Of a stretch of DNA of 64,000 nt, positions 45,408-54,076 are shown piece by piece. Made by a program: the position numbers and the translations under genes. The notes under the pieces are model-generated. The model ran no database searches. It saw nothing but the letters and a program-made list of their open reading frames with translations, and was not told the origin of the DNA. The first letter of the stretch is position 1. Each line of letters opens with the position of its first letter. Origin of the DNA: Corynebacterium sp. HMSC04H06 (lineage in GTDB: Bacteria; Actinomycetota; Actinomycetes; Mycobacteriales; Mycobacteriaceae); assembly GCF_001815935.1 (NCBI RefSeq), contig NZ_KV823421.1:62001-126000 (forward strand), read 5' to 3'.

Positions 45408-46637
45408 CTACCACGAGCTGCCTGAGCTCAGACTGCTGGAGTTTAGGCTGCTCGAACCCTCTTCCTCGCCGGCAGTGACGTAATCGGGCAAAGCCTTCGG
45501 CGCATCCAGGGGTTGCTTGGCCGGGGACATGTCCAACCCCAAGTCCTTGGCGAAGATGACACGGGTGGACTCGTATACCTCCGACGCATCCAGATTCAGC
45601 TCGAAAACCCGCGCGCCGCGCAGTGTATGCATGGCCAGCGTGCCGTCCCGCAGGCCGTAGGGGCCAAACCCGGTGCCCGGCGCGTAACCCAGCTCCACAC
45701 CGAAGTAGTTCCCCTTATACGTATTGATGTGGTCGTGCCCGCAGTAGATGCCCTTGACGTCCCCGCGGTTGGCCACCGCGGCGTAGATGCCGGAGTTGAA
45801 CGCGCCTTTGTAGACGTCCTCGTTCTTCTCACCGACAATCTGATGGCGCTGCTTCGCCTTCCCATGATCGATCAGGGAATTCTTGTCCGGACCGCCGAAC
45901 CACATGTCGCGGTGCTCGTAGGTCGGAATGTGGAAATACATCAGCCCCGGGACCAACGCGCCGGCTTGGTCCTCCAGCTTCCGGGAATTGTCCTCGTACC
46001 AACGGATCTGGGCCGGGCGGAGGTAGTCGTACCCCGGCAGGTCCTCCACCGGTTGGCCGGCGACTTCCTCACCGAGGTACGCGCCCGAGTCCAGCAGCCA
46101 GAGCGCAAACGCGGGCTTGTCTCCATCCAGGAGAGGAATCAACGTATTCGAGACGCCATAGCCCTCCCCCGTGGCCGGCGCGTTGCGGTTGTGTCGGTAT
46201 TGCCTGACAAAGCGGGTCATCTCCGGCTTCCGCACGGTGACCGCCTCGACCTCCTCGGCCGGGTCCTCGTCGTGGTTGCCAAAGGTCACCGCCCACGCGA
46301 TGCCGCGCTCTTCCATCGGTAAGACCACGTTGTTGATGGCCTGGTAGACCTGCTCGTTGGTGGCCGGCCCGGCCGCGATGACGTCACCATTAATAAGGGC
46401 GAAATCGGGCTCTTCCATCTCCAGAACCTTCTCCATGAACTCGATGGTCCGGCGGTCAGTGAGGTGGTCATCCTGCGTGTCGTTGAACTGGATGACCTTG
46501 AAACAGCGCTCGGCGTTAAAGCGCAGCGCCTTTTGCGCTGGGGCCGCGACGGCGGCCGGCTGGTGGGTGGTGGCAGCAGCAGTCATTCCCAGCGCGCCGG
46601 TGGCGGCCAGGAAAGTACGGCGGTTAAAAGGGCTCAC
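45408..46637 (-). CDS. Tat-exported metallophosphoesterase
   Basis: 409-aa calcineurin-like phosphoesterase. A Tat signal (FNRRTFLAATGALGMTAAA, cleavage near AVAAPA) precedes the catalytic domain with FNDTQDD (Asp53, Gln55), LINGDVIAAG, TFGNHDEDP, FHIPTYEH and YCGHDHIN. Again the first motif is D-x-Q rather than D-x-H. The C-terminus is a Ser-rich tail (SSSLNSSSLSSGSSW) resembling the linker of the 39951-41555 enzyme. GTG 46637 is chosen because AGAGGAGAA lies 7-8 nt upstream. Substrate unknown; purple-acid or nucleotide-type phosphatases are possible. Confidence 0.85.
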   Translation of the reverse strand: MSPFNRRTFLAATGALGMTAAATTHQPAAVAAPAQKALRFNAERCFKVIQFNDTQDDHLTDRRTIEFMEKVLEMEEPDFALINGDVIAAGPATNEQVYQAINNVVLPMEERGIAWAVTFGNHDEDPAEEVEAVTVRKPEMTRFVRQYRHNRNAPATGEGYGVSNTLIPLLDGDKPAFALWLLDSGAYLGEEVAGQPVEDLPGYDYLRPAQIRWYEDNSRKLEDQAGALVPGLMYFHIPTYEHRDMWFGGPDKNSLIDHGKAKQRHQIVGEKNEDVYKGAFNSGIYAAVANRGDVKGIYCGHDHINTYKGNYFGVELGYAPGTGFGPYGLRDGTLAMHTLRGARVFELNLDASEVYESTRVIFAKDLGLDMSPAKQPLDAPKALPDYVTAGEEEGSSSLNSSSLSSGSSW

Positions 46638-46663
46638 GGGCTTTTCTCCTCTACTATACGAAT

Positions 46664-46724
46664 GCAAAAGCAGAGCCTACGCAGTCGAGATAGCCCGTGA
46701 GTTAAATCTGCGTAAACTCTGCTT
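46664..46724 (-). terminator. Long stem-loop after the OPT transporter gene
   Basis: Arms AAGCAGAGCCTACGCA (46668-46683) and TGCGTAAACTCTGCTT (46709-46724) pair at 14 of 16 positions around a 25-nt loop, with TTTTGC following on the minus strand. It lies 17 bp after the OPT stop and ~30 bp before the phosphoesterase start, so it acts as a terminator or attenuator between them. Confidence 0.65.
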
Positions 46725-46741
46725 CTAGTTTTCTGAGCGCC

Positions 46742-48700
46742 TTAGGCCTCCTGCGATTTCTTCGCGGTGTAGCGGTAGACGAAGGCGAGCACGACCACGA
46801 AGAGGATGGCGCCGACCCAGTTGGCGGCGGGGCCGCCGACGAAGATCTCCAGCGGGCTGTCGCCGCCGGAGGCCGCGATGATGGCCGCGTTGACCACGCC
46901 GAACAGGGACTCGCCGACGATGAGGCCGGTGGCGGCCAAGGTGCCCAGCCGCTTCTTGGCCTCCGCGCCGTCCTGCTTGGCGGCCCAGCGGTTGTAGAAA
47001 TAGCCCAACAGGGCGCCGATCGGGATGGTCACCGAGAGCGTGGCCGGCAGGTACATGCCCATGCCGGCGGCCAGCGGCGACAGGGACTTGTTCGCGGTGG
47101 TGCGCTGCAGGGTCTCATCGATAACGATCAGGATGGCGCCAATTCCGGCTCCTAGGAAAATGAGGTTCCAGTCTAGGGAGCTGTCGAAAATACCGGAGGC
47201 GACCGAGGACATCAGGGCGGCCTGCGGGGCGGCCAGCGCGTCTTCGCCGGCGCCCTCCATGCCCTGGAAGCCGAAACCGGTCAGCATGACCTGCAGGATG
47301 GGCGGGATGACCAGGGAGCCGAAGACGACGCCGATGACCAGGGCGACCTGCTGCTTCCACGGGGTCGCGCCGACCAGCTGGCCGGTCTTGAGATCCTGCA
47401 GGTTGTCGTTGGAAATCGTGGCAATACCGAAGACGATCGCGGCGGTGAACAGGGTATACGCCACCAGGGAGAGCGGATCGGCGCTCGTGCCGCGGGTCAC
47501 GGCGGCAATGATCAGGGAGGCGGCCAGCACCGCGATGATGCCGATGGAGGAGATCGGCGAGTTAGACGCGCCGATAAGGCCGGCCATGTAGCCACAGACC
47601 GAGGCGATGATCAGGCCGGCCAGCAGCGTAAAGAGCACGGAGACGGTAATCAGCACGCCCATGTGCTCGTGGATGTCGGTGCCCTGCACGAAGTCCCACA
47701 GCAGCAGCCCAATGGGCAGCATCAGCAGCACGATGGTGGTGACCACGTACGGGAAGGGGATGTCGCGCTCGGTGACGTCGACAGCCTGGCCCGCCTTGCG
47801 CAGGCGGGAGGAGGTGAGGCTTTCGCCGATGCCCTTGACGATGGGCCCGATGATCTTCAGCAGCGTCCAGATGGCGGCAATCGCCATCGCGCCCACACCG
47901 ATGAAGCGGATCTCGTCCGAGAAGACGGTGTCCACCACATCCGGCAGGCTGGCCACGGCCGTTATATCCCCGGTCTTCCAGGGCAACAGGATGAAATAGG
48001 AGATGCCGACGCCGACCAGCATGGCGATGCCCACGGGCAGGCCGACCAGGTGGCCGACGCCGATAAGCGCCGGCGAGAGGCTCATGCCCAGGGTGGTCGC
48101 ACCCGCGCCCAGCTTGAAATAGCTGCCCAGCGAGGAAGCAGCAGCCTTCATGGCCGCCAGCAGGCTCATCCCCGCAGAGACTAGGCCGCCGACTAGGATG
48201 ACGCGCAGGCCGCGGGCGTTCTCGACGTGGTTGCCGTTGTCGTCGCCGACCTTGAGCACCTCAGCCGCGGCGACGCCCTCCGGATACGGAAGGTCGGAGC
48301 CGGTGACCAGGGCGCGGCGCAGCGGGATGGAGTACATCACGCCCAGGATGCCGCCGATGGCACAGACCGCGGCGGTCTCCAGGAAGGAAAAACCAGTCCA
48401 GTAGCCGACCATGACCAGGCCGGGCAGCACGAAGATGATGGCCGACAGGGTGCCGGCTGCCGAGGCGATGGTCTGGACAATGTTGTTTTCTTTAATATTG
48501 TGCCCGGCGAACTTCCGCAGGATAGCCATGGAAATCACGGCTGCCGGGATGGAGGTGGCAAAGGTCAGCCCCACCTTCAGGCCGAGGTAAACGTTAGCGG
48601 CGGTAAAGACTAGGGTAATAAGCCCGCCGATAATGATGCCGCGGAGGGTAAGCTCCCGCAGGCTCGTCTGTGAACCGGCGGCGGTTTCCGTTGTCGCCAT
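46742..48700 (-). CDS. OPT family oligopeptide transporter
   Basis: 652-aa membrane protein with about 15-16 hydrophobic segments. Family landmarks are TAANVYLGLKVGLTFATSIPA in TM1-2, ENNIVQTIASAAGTLSAIIF, and GSDLPYPEGVAAAEVLKVG. OPT proteins import oligopeptides or metal-chelate conjugates by proton symport. ATG 48700 has AAAGGA upstream. It is divergent from an M20 dipeptidase gene, consistent with peptide import followed by hydrolysis. Confidence 0.9.
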   Translation of the reverse strand: MATTETAAGSQTSLRELTLRGIIIGGLITLVFTAANVYLGLKVGLTFATSIPAAVISMAILRKFAGHNIKENNIVQTIASAAGTLSAIIFVLPGLVMVGYWTGFSFLETAAVCAIGGILGVMYSIPLRRALVTGSDLPYPEGVAAAEVLKVGDDNGNHVENARGLRVILVGGLVSAGMSLLAAMKAAASSLGSYFKLGAGATTLGMSLSPALIGVGHLVGLPVGIAMLVGVGISYFILLPWKTGDITAVASLPDVVDTVFSDEIRFIGVGAMAIAAIWTLLKIIGPIVKGIGESLTSSRLRKAGQAVDVTERDIPFPYVVTTIVLLMLPIGLLLWDFVQGTDIHEHMGVLITVSVLFTLLAGLIIASVCGYMAGLIGASNSPISSIGIIAVLAASLIIAAVTRGTSADPLSLVAYTLFTAAIVFGIATISNDNLQDLKTGQLVGATPWKQQVALVIGVVFGSLVIPPILQVMLTGFGFQGMEGAGEDALAAPQAALMSSVASGIFDSSLDWNLIFLGAGIGAILIVIDETLQRTTANKSLSPLAAGMGMYLPATLSVTIPIGALLGYFYNRWAAKQDGAEAKKRLGTLAATGLIVGESLFGVVNAAIIAASGGDSPLEIFVGGPAANWVGAILFVVVLAFVYRYTAKKSQEA

Positions 48701-48870
48701 GCCAGGTCCTTTCTAGCTAGTATGGAGGTTTTCGCCCGCGTCCGGAAGGCGTACTGCCGAAACCTGACAGGATAGGTTTCCTAGTGGGTAGTTTCCTGGT
48801 TGCGAGTTAACGAAATTCTAGTACTTGACAGGTTAATTCCCTAAACGAGCCTCCCAGTAGGCGGGACGGG

Positions 48871-48876
48871 TAGTTT
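48871..48876 (+). promoter_or_regulatory. -10 element of the M20 dipeptidase gene
   Basis: TAGTTT ends 7 nt before the ATG at 48884, predicting a leaderless or near-leaderless transcript. Confidence 0.45.
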
Positions 48877-48883
48877 AGAGGGC

Positions 48884-50245
48884 ATGACCGAAAACATTTC
48901 CGCACAGCAAGCACTCGAATTCGTCACCGGCGACCGCGAGCAGATTTTTAAGCAGCTTTCCGAGCTAGTCGGCTTCAACTCCGTCCATGGGGATCCGGAG
49001 CTTCAAGACCAGACCGAAAAGGCCGCCGCGTGGGCCGCCAACGCCCTGCGCGAGCTGGGCGCCGAGGTGGAAGAGATTGCCGCGGTGGACGGCTCCACCG
49101 CCGTGGTGGGCACCCGCGCCGGCAAGGAGGGCGCGCCGACGGTGCTGCTCTACTCCCACTCCGACGTCGTGCCGGCCGGCGACCCCGCCGGCTGGGACTC
49201 TGATCCTTTCACCCTGACCGAGCGCGACGGCCGCTGGTACGGCCGCGGCGCCGCAGATTGCAAGGGCAACGTCGCCATGCACCTGGCGGCCCTGCGCGCC
49301 GTCGAGGCCCTAGGCGGGACCGACCTGAACCTGAAATTCCTCATCGAGGGCTCCGAGGAGCAGGGCGGCGAGGGCCTGTCCCACCTCATCGAGACCCGCC
49401 CGGAGCTTTTTGCCGCCGACGCCATCATGATCGCCGACGCCGGAAACGTGAAGGTCGGCCAGCCGACGCTGACGACCTCCCTGCGCGGCGGTGGCCAGAT
49501 CGTGGTCCGCGTGGACACGTTGTCTTCCCCGGTACACTCCGGCCAGTTCGGCGGCGCCGCCCCGGACGCGGTCAAGGCCCTGATGCGCGCCATTGACTCG
49601 CTCAGCGACGACCAGGGCCGCCTGGTCATCGACGGCGTCGACACCCGCGCCAAGTGGGAGGGCCGGGAGTACTCCCGCGAGGACTACCGTGCGGACGCGC
49701 AGCTGCTGGACGGCGTGGGCATCCTGGGCGATGAGACCGACGCCGTGGCCGACTTCCTCTGGGCCCGCCCGGCCGTGAGCGTGACCGGCTTTACCTCCAC
49801 CCCGGTCGCCGAGGCGGTCAACGCCGTGCCCGCCACCGCGCAGGCCAACCTGAACGTGCGCGTGCCGGCCGATATGGACCCGCGCGAGGTCATCGACGGC
49901 ATCGTCAGCCACCTTAAGGCCCACACCCCGTGGGGCGCGCACGTAAGCTGCGAGGTCCCGGAGGTCAACCGCGGGTTTACCACCGATCCGACCAAGCCAG
50001 CCCTGGCCACCCTGGGCGAGTGCCTGGGGGCCGCCTACGGCGCGGAAGTCGCCCAGGTCGGCATGGGCGGTTCCATCCCGCTGACCGTGGAGCTGCAGGA
50101 GGCCCACCCGAACGCGGAGATCGCGCTGTACGGGGTCGAGGATCCGCAGGCGGCCATCCACTCCGCTAACGAGTCCGTGGATCCGACGGAAATCGAGCGC
50201 ATCGCCACCGCCGAGGCGCTGTTCCTCCTGCGTTACGGTAAATAA
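48884..50245 (+). CDS. M20 family dipeptidase
   Basis: 453-aa cytoplasmic zinc peptidase of the CNDP/M20 type. Di-zinc ligand motifs are LYSHSDVVPAG, GRGAADCKGN, LIEGSEEQGGEG with the catalytic Glu, DAGN, and the late GMGGSIPL and HSANESV. The lid/dimerisation domain lies at ~215-330. It probably hydrolyses dipeptides or related amides. It is divergent from the OPT peptide transporter with 183 bp between starts. Confidence 0.92.
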   Translation: MTENISAQQALEFVTGDREQIFKQLSELVGFNSVHGDPELQDQTEKAAAWAANALRELGAEVEEIAAVDGSTAVVGTRAGKEGAPTVLLYSHSDVVPAGDPAGWDSDPFTLTERDGRWYGRGAADCKGNVAMHLAALRAVEALGGTDLNLKFLIEGSEEQGGEGLSHLIETRPELFAADAIMIADAGNVKVGQPTLTTSLRGGGQIVVRVDTLSSPVHSGQFGGAAPDAVKALMRAIDSLSDDQGRLVIDGVDTRAKWEGREYSREDYRADAQLLDGVGILGDETDAVADFLWARPAVSVTGFTSTPVAEAVNAVPATAQANLNVRVPADMDPREVIDGIVSHLKAHTPWGAHVSCEVPEVNRGFTTDPTKPALATLGECLGAAYGAEVAQVGMGGSIPLTVELQEAHPNAEIALYGVEDPQAAIHSANESVDPTEIERIATAEALFLLRYGK

Positions 50246-50560
50246 ACCCAACGGGCGCCGCCAACTGAGCCCATATAATACTGCGTGGAAAAATTTAGGT
50301 TTAAAAACCAGCACTTTAACGGTAAAGTGGGGAAACGTTGGCCGCGCCATTCATGACGCCGCCTCAACGCTGGACGCTCCCACTTGGTGGTGTCGCTTGT
50401 GTTTCTCAGTGAAAATCAGATCGGTTCCGCCGCCATCCTTAAGCGCGGTGAATGAGTGCAGACTGCCGCTGGGGCAGCACCGTTGTGCGTCGACATGGAC
50501 CCTTTCCTCGCGGCACCCTGTCCTATCCGCGACTTACACGTAGGGAGCACTCGTCTCACC
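50246..50560 (+). promoter_or_regulatory. Promoter and long structured leader of the mrp operon
   Basis: A perfect TATAAT at 50274-50279 predicts a transcript start near 50286, leaving about 275 nt before the chosen mrpA start. The leader holds CACTTTA-ACGG-TAAAGTG (50312-50329), GGTTT-AA-AAACC (50298-50309) and the CTGCC/GGGCAG pairing near 50461-50475. No known riboswitch is recognised. No convincing gene lies in this interval. Confidence 0.5.
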
Positions 50561-53500
50561 GTGCTGATTTTGCTTTGCGCACTGCTAATCGCCTCGATCA
50601 GTGCGCCTATCCTGATCCACTATCTGGGCAGACCCGCGTTCGGTATGCTCGCCCTCGTCCCTGGCGCCGGCTTCGTGTGGGTACTCAGCCTCTTTGCTAG
50701 CGGGACGTTCAACCACGGCGGATCCGTCGACGTCTCCGTCGAATGGATGCCCGCGGCACACCTGGCCTTCGACCTGCGGCTGGACTCCCTCGCCGGGTTG
50801 TTCAGCCTAATTGTGCTGGGCGTGGGCGCGCTGGTCCTGGTCTACTGCTGGGGTTATTTCGACCAAACTCCCCGGCGTTTGTCCATGTTCGGCGCGCAAA
50901 TGGTCGCCTTCGCCACCGCCATGTTCGGCCTGGTGGCCTCCGACTCCATGCTGCTGATGTACGTCTTCTGGGAAATCACCTCCCTTTTGTCGTTCCTGCT
51001 GGTCTCCTACTACGGCGAGCGCGCCTCCTCCCGCCGCGCCGCCCAACAAGCACTCATGGTCACCGTGCTGGGCGGGCTGGCCATGCTGGTCGGCATCATC
51101 CTCTTCGGCCGCCAGACTGGCATCTGGCACTTCTCGGAGATCTCCGGGCTGGAGCAGATCGAGCTCACCCCGTACATCACCGCGGCCATCGTGCTGATGC
51201 TCTTCGGCGCGCTGACCAAGTCCGCCATCGCCCCGGCGCACTTCTGGCTGCCGGGCGCTATGGCCGCGCCGACGCCGGTCTCGGCCTACCTACACTCCGC
51301 GGCCATGGTCAAGGCCGGCATCTATTTGGTCGCCCGTCTGGCCCCGGACCTGCAGGTGGTAGACACCTGGCACCTGGTCATCATCCCGCTGGGCGTTATC
51401 ACCATGCTGCTGGGCGGCTGGATGGCGCTGAAGCAGAAAGACCTCAAGCTCATCCTGGCCTACGGCACGGTCTCCCAGCTGGGCTTTATCACCGCTGTGG
51501 TGGCCATCGGCTCTAGAGAGGCCATGCTGGCCGGCCTGGCGCTGACGTTTGCCCACTCACTGTTTAAGGCCCCGCTGTTCATGGTGGTCGGCGCCATCGA
51601 CCACACCGCCGGCACCCGCGACATCAACGAGCTGTCCGGCCTGGGCCGCCGCCACCCGGTGGTCTACGGCCTGGCGATCGTCTCCGCGCTGTCCATGGCC
51701 GGCATCCCGCCGCTGTTGGGGTTCGTGACCAAGGAGGCGGTCATCGAGTCCGTCATGCACGAGCAGCTTTTGGTCGGCATGCCGCGCAACATGCTGCTAG
51801 TCGGCGTGGTGCTAGGCTCCATCCTGACTATGGCCTACGCGCTGCGCTTCCTCTGGGGCGCTTTCGCCACCAAGCCGGCCACCCACCCAACGGGCGGCGG
51901 CACCTCCGAGGCGGTGGAGAACATGCACGCCATCGGGCCCATGCTCTGGTTCCCGCCGGCCGCGCTGACCGCCTGCACGGTGGCCTTCGGCGTCTTCCCA
52001 CGCCCGCTGTCGGTTCTCATCAACCAGCACCTGGACAACGTCTACGGCGCGGACCCGGAGGCGACCTACCTGGCGCTGTGGCACGGCTTCAACCTGCCGC
52101 TGGCCATCTCCGCGCTGATTATCGTCTGCGGTGTCGCCATGCACTGGCAGCGCGGCGTGGTGGCCAAGGCCCAGCTGGAGCACCCGGCCCTGGGCTCGGC
52201 CGACGTGGCTTACGATGCCACCATCGACGGCATCCGCAACCTGTCGCTGCGCACCACCGCCTTCACCCACCGCGGCTCCCTGCAGATGAACCTGACCATC
52301 ATCTTCGCCTGCCTCATGCTGCTGCCGGCCGCCGCGATCGTCTCCGGCGGCCTCAACGACGTGCGCATGGTCGTGGCGGAAAGCCCCTGGCAGGCCATCG
52401 CCGCCATCATCATGATCGTCGCGGCCATCGCGGCGACCGTCACGCACAACCGCCTGTCGGCCGTGCTGATCGTCGGCGTGTCCGGCTACGGGCTCTCCGC
52501 CGTCTTCGCGCTGCAGGGCGCGCCGGACCTGGGCCTGACCCAGCTGCTGGTCGAGACCCTCATCGTGGTGCTGTTCATGCTGGTGCTGCGCAAGATGCCG
52601 GCCAACGTCGAGTGGCGCCAGGGACCCCAGCTCAACCGGCTGCGGGCCTGGCTGTCGGTGGGCGTGGGCCTAACCGTGACCATCGTGGGCATGTTCGCCA
52701 TCAACTCCCGCACCGCAGACCCCATCTCGGAGCCCATGCCGGAGCTGGCCAAGGAGATCGGCCACGGCGCGAACGCCGTCAACGTCCTCCTAGTCGACAT
52801 GCGCGCCTGGGACACCATGGGCGAAATCACGGTGCTAGTCATCGCCGCCATCGGCGTGGCCTCCCTGATTTTCCGCACGCAGTCCTTCGAGCGCGACTCC
52901 CGCCGCCCGACGCTGCGGGTGACCGGCCGCCGCTGGCTGGCCGCGGAGGTCGAGACAGAGCAGGCCCTGAACCGCTCGCTCATGATCGACGTGTCCACCC
53001 GCATCCTCTTCCCGCTGATGATGGCGCTGAGCTTTTACTTCTTCTTCGCTGGGCACAACGCCCCGGGCGGCGGCTTTGCCGGCGGCCTGGTCGCCGCGCT
53101 GGCACTCACATTGCGCTACCTGGCCGGCGGCCGCGAGGAATTGGAGGAGGCCCTCCCGGTCGATCCGGGCCGGCTCATGGCCACGGGCCTGTTCGCCTCC
53201 CTGGCCGCAGCGATTGTGCCGATGTTCTTCGGCCGCCCGCCGCTGGCCTCGGCCTACGGCTCCCTGGACATCCCGCTCATCGGCAGCGTGTCCTTCCCCT
53301 CGGCGCTGGTCTTCGACGTGGGCGTCTACCTGATCGTCATCGGACTCATCCTGTTTATCCTCTTCTCCCTGGGCGGCAAGCTCGACGAGGAGGAAGAGGT
53401 CCGTAAGCAGCGCGCCCGCGACCGGGCCCGCTCGCTGGCCCGCCGCCAGCGCCAACGCGAAAACGCAAAAAACAAGAAGGCCGCGGCGGCCCGCGCCCAA

Positions 53501-53575
53501 CCGGCCAAGGCGGTAGCGCACCACCAGTCCACCGCCAACGACATCACCAACCGATCCACCGGAAAGGAGAAATAA
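50561..53575 (+). CDS. mrpA: Na+/H+ antiporter subunit A with fused subunit B domain
   Basis: About 1004-aa multi-TM subunit of the Mrp (MnhA-type) cation/proton antiporter. The proton-translocating ND5-like region includes the GALTKSAIAPAHFWLPGAMAA segment with conserved Lys/His, and the C-terminal part contains RILFPLMMALSFYFFFAGHN then APGGGFAGGLVAA, the MrpB domain, so A and B are fused. A basic cytoplasmic tail ends the protein. The start is uncertain: GTG 50561 (VLILLCALLIAS) fits the family; GTG 50456 and ATG 50495 are in-frame alternatives. The stop directly abuts mrpC. Confidence 0.9.
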   Translation: MLILLCALLIASISAPILIHYLGRPAFGMLALVPGAGFVWVLSLFASGTFNHGGSVDVSVEWMPAAHLAFDLRLDSLAGLFSLIVLGVGALVLVYCWGYFDQTPRRLSMFGAQMVAFATAMFGLVASDSMLLMYVFWEITSLLSFLLVSYYGERASSRRAAQQALMVTVLGGLAMLVGIILFGRQTGIWHFSEISGLEQIELTPYITAAIVLMLFGALTKSAIAPAHFWLPGAMAAPTPVSAYLHSAAMVKAGIYLVARLAPDLQVVDTWHLVIIPLGVITMLLGGWMALKQKDLKLILAYGTVSQLGFITAVVAIGSREAMLAGLALTFAHSLFKAPLFMVVGAIDHTAGTRDINELSGLGRRHPVVYGLAIVSALSMAGIPPLLGFVTKEAVIESVMHEQLLVGMPRNMLLVGVVLGSILTMAYALRFLWGAFATKPATHPTGGGTSEAVENMHAIGPMLWFPPAALTACTVAFGVFPRPLSVLINQHLDNVYGADPEATYLALWHGFNLPLAISALIIVCGVAMHWQRGVVAKAQLEHPALGSADVAYDATIDGIRNLSLRTTAFTHRGSLQMNLTIIFACLMLLPAAAIVSGGLNDVRMVVAESPWQAIAAIIMIVAAIAATVTHNRLSAVLIVGVSGYGLSAVFALQGAPDLGLTQLLVETLIVVLFMLVLRKMPANVEWRQGPQLNRLRAWLSVGVGLTVTIVGMFAINSRTADPISEPMPELAKEIGHGANAVNVLLVDMRAWDTMGEITVLVIAAIGVASLIFRTQSFERDSRRPTLRVTGRRWLAAEVETEQALNRSLMIDVSTRILFPLMMALSFYFFFAGHNAPGGGFAGGLVAALALTLRYLAGGREELEEALPVDPGRLMATGLFASLAAAIVPMFFGRPPLASAYGSLDIPLIGSVSFPSALVFDVGVYLIVIGLILFILFSLGGKLDEEEEVRKQRARDRARSLARRQRQRENAKNKKAAAARAQPAKAVAHHQSTANDITNRSTGKEK

Positions 53576-54076
53576 ATGGAAGCGAACCTGTTCTTGCTGC
53601 TCGCCACAGGCGTGCTGATCTCCGCCGGCGTCTACCTCTTGCTCGACCGCGCCATGACCAAGATGATGCTGGGCCTGCTGCTCATCGGCAACGGCGCCAA
53701 CCTGCTCATCCTGCAGGCCGGTGGTTCGGCCGGCTCCCCGCCGGTGATGGGCCGGGAAACCGCCCAGTACGGTGAGAAGATCGCCGACCCGCTGGCGCAG
53801 GCGATGATCCTGACCGCCATCGTGATTTCCATGGCCATGACGGCCTTCATCCTCACCCTGGCCTACCGCCAGTACCGCTACCGCACCGCCGACGTCATTG
53901 AGGACGACGCGGAGGATGCCGCCATCGCGAAGATCGCCGCCCGCCCGGGCAACGCGGCGGCCGCGCCGGACCACGACGCCTCCGACGACCCGACCACCGG
54001 CCGCGCCACCAAGCACGGCGACCAATTCGGCCCGAAGTTCTTCGAGGAGCCCGTGAAGGGGGCCAAGGATGAGTGA
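53576..54076 (+). CDS. mrpC: Na+/H+ antiporter subunit C
   Basis: 166-aa NuoK-like membrane subunit with three TM segments: LLLATGVLISAGVYLLL, MLGLLLIGNGANLLIL with a conserved Asn, and ADPLAQAMILTAIVISMAMTA including the DPLxQAxxLTAIVI signature. A hydrophilic ~55-residue C-terminal tail is longer than in many MrpC. ATG immediately follows the mrpA stop and the 3' end overlaps mrpD by 8 bp. Confidence 0.94.
   Translation: MEANLFLLLATGVLISAGVYLLLDRAMTKMMLGLLLIGNGANLLILQAGGSAGSPPVMGRETAQYGEKIADPLAQAMILTAIVISMAMTAFILTLAYRQYRYRTADVIEDDAEDAAIAKIAARPGNAAAAPDHDASDDPTTGRATKHGDQFGPKFFEEPVKGAKDE

Noticed and set aside
50452-50700. 82-codon plus-strand frame at the mrpA start (leader peptide candidate)
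   Set aside because: It overlaps the mrpA coding start in another frame, lacks a ribosome site, and its sequence is Arg-rich without a regulatory pattern.
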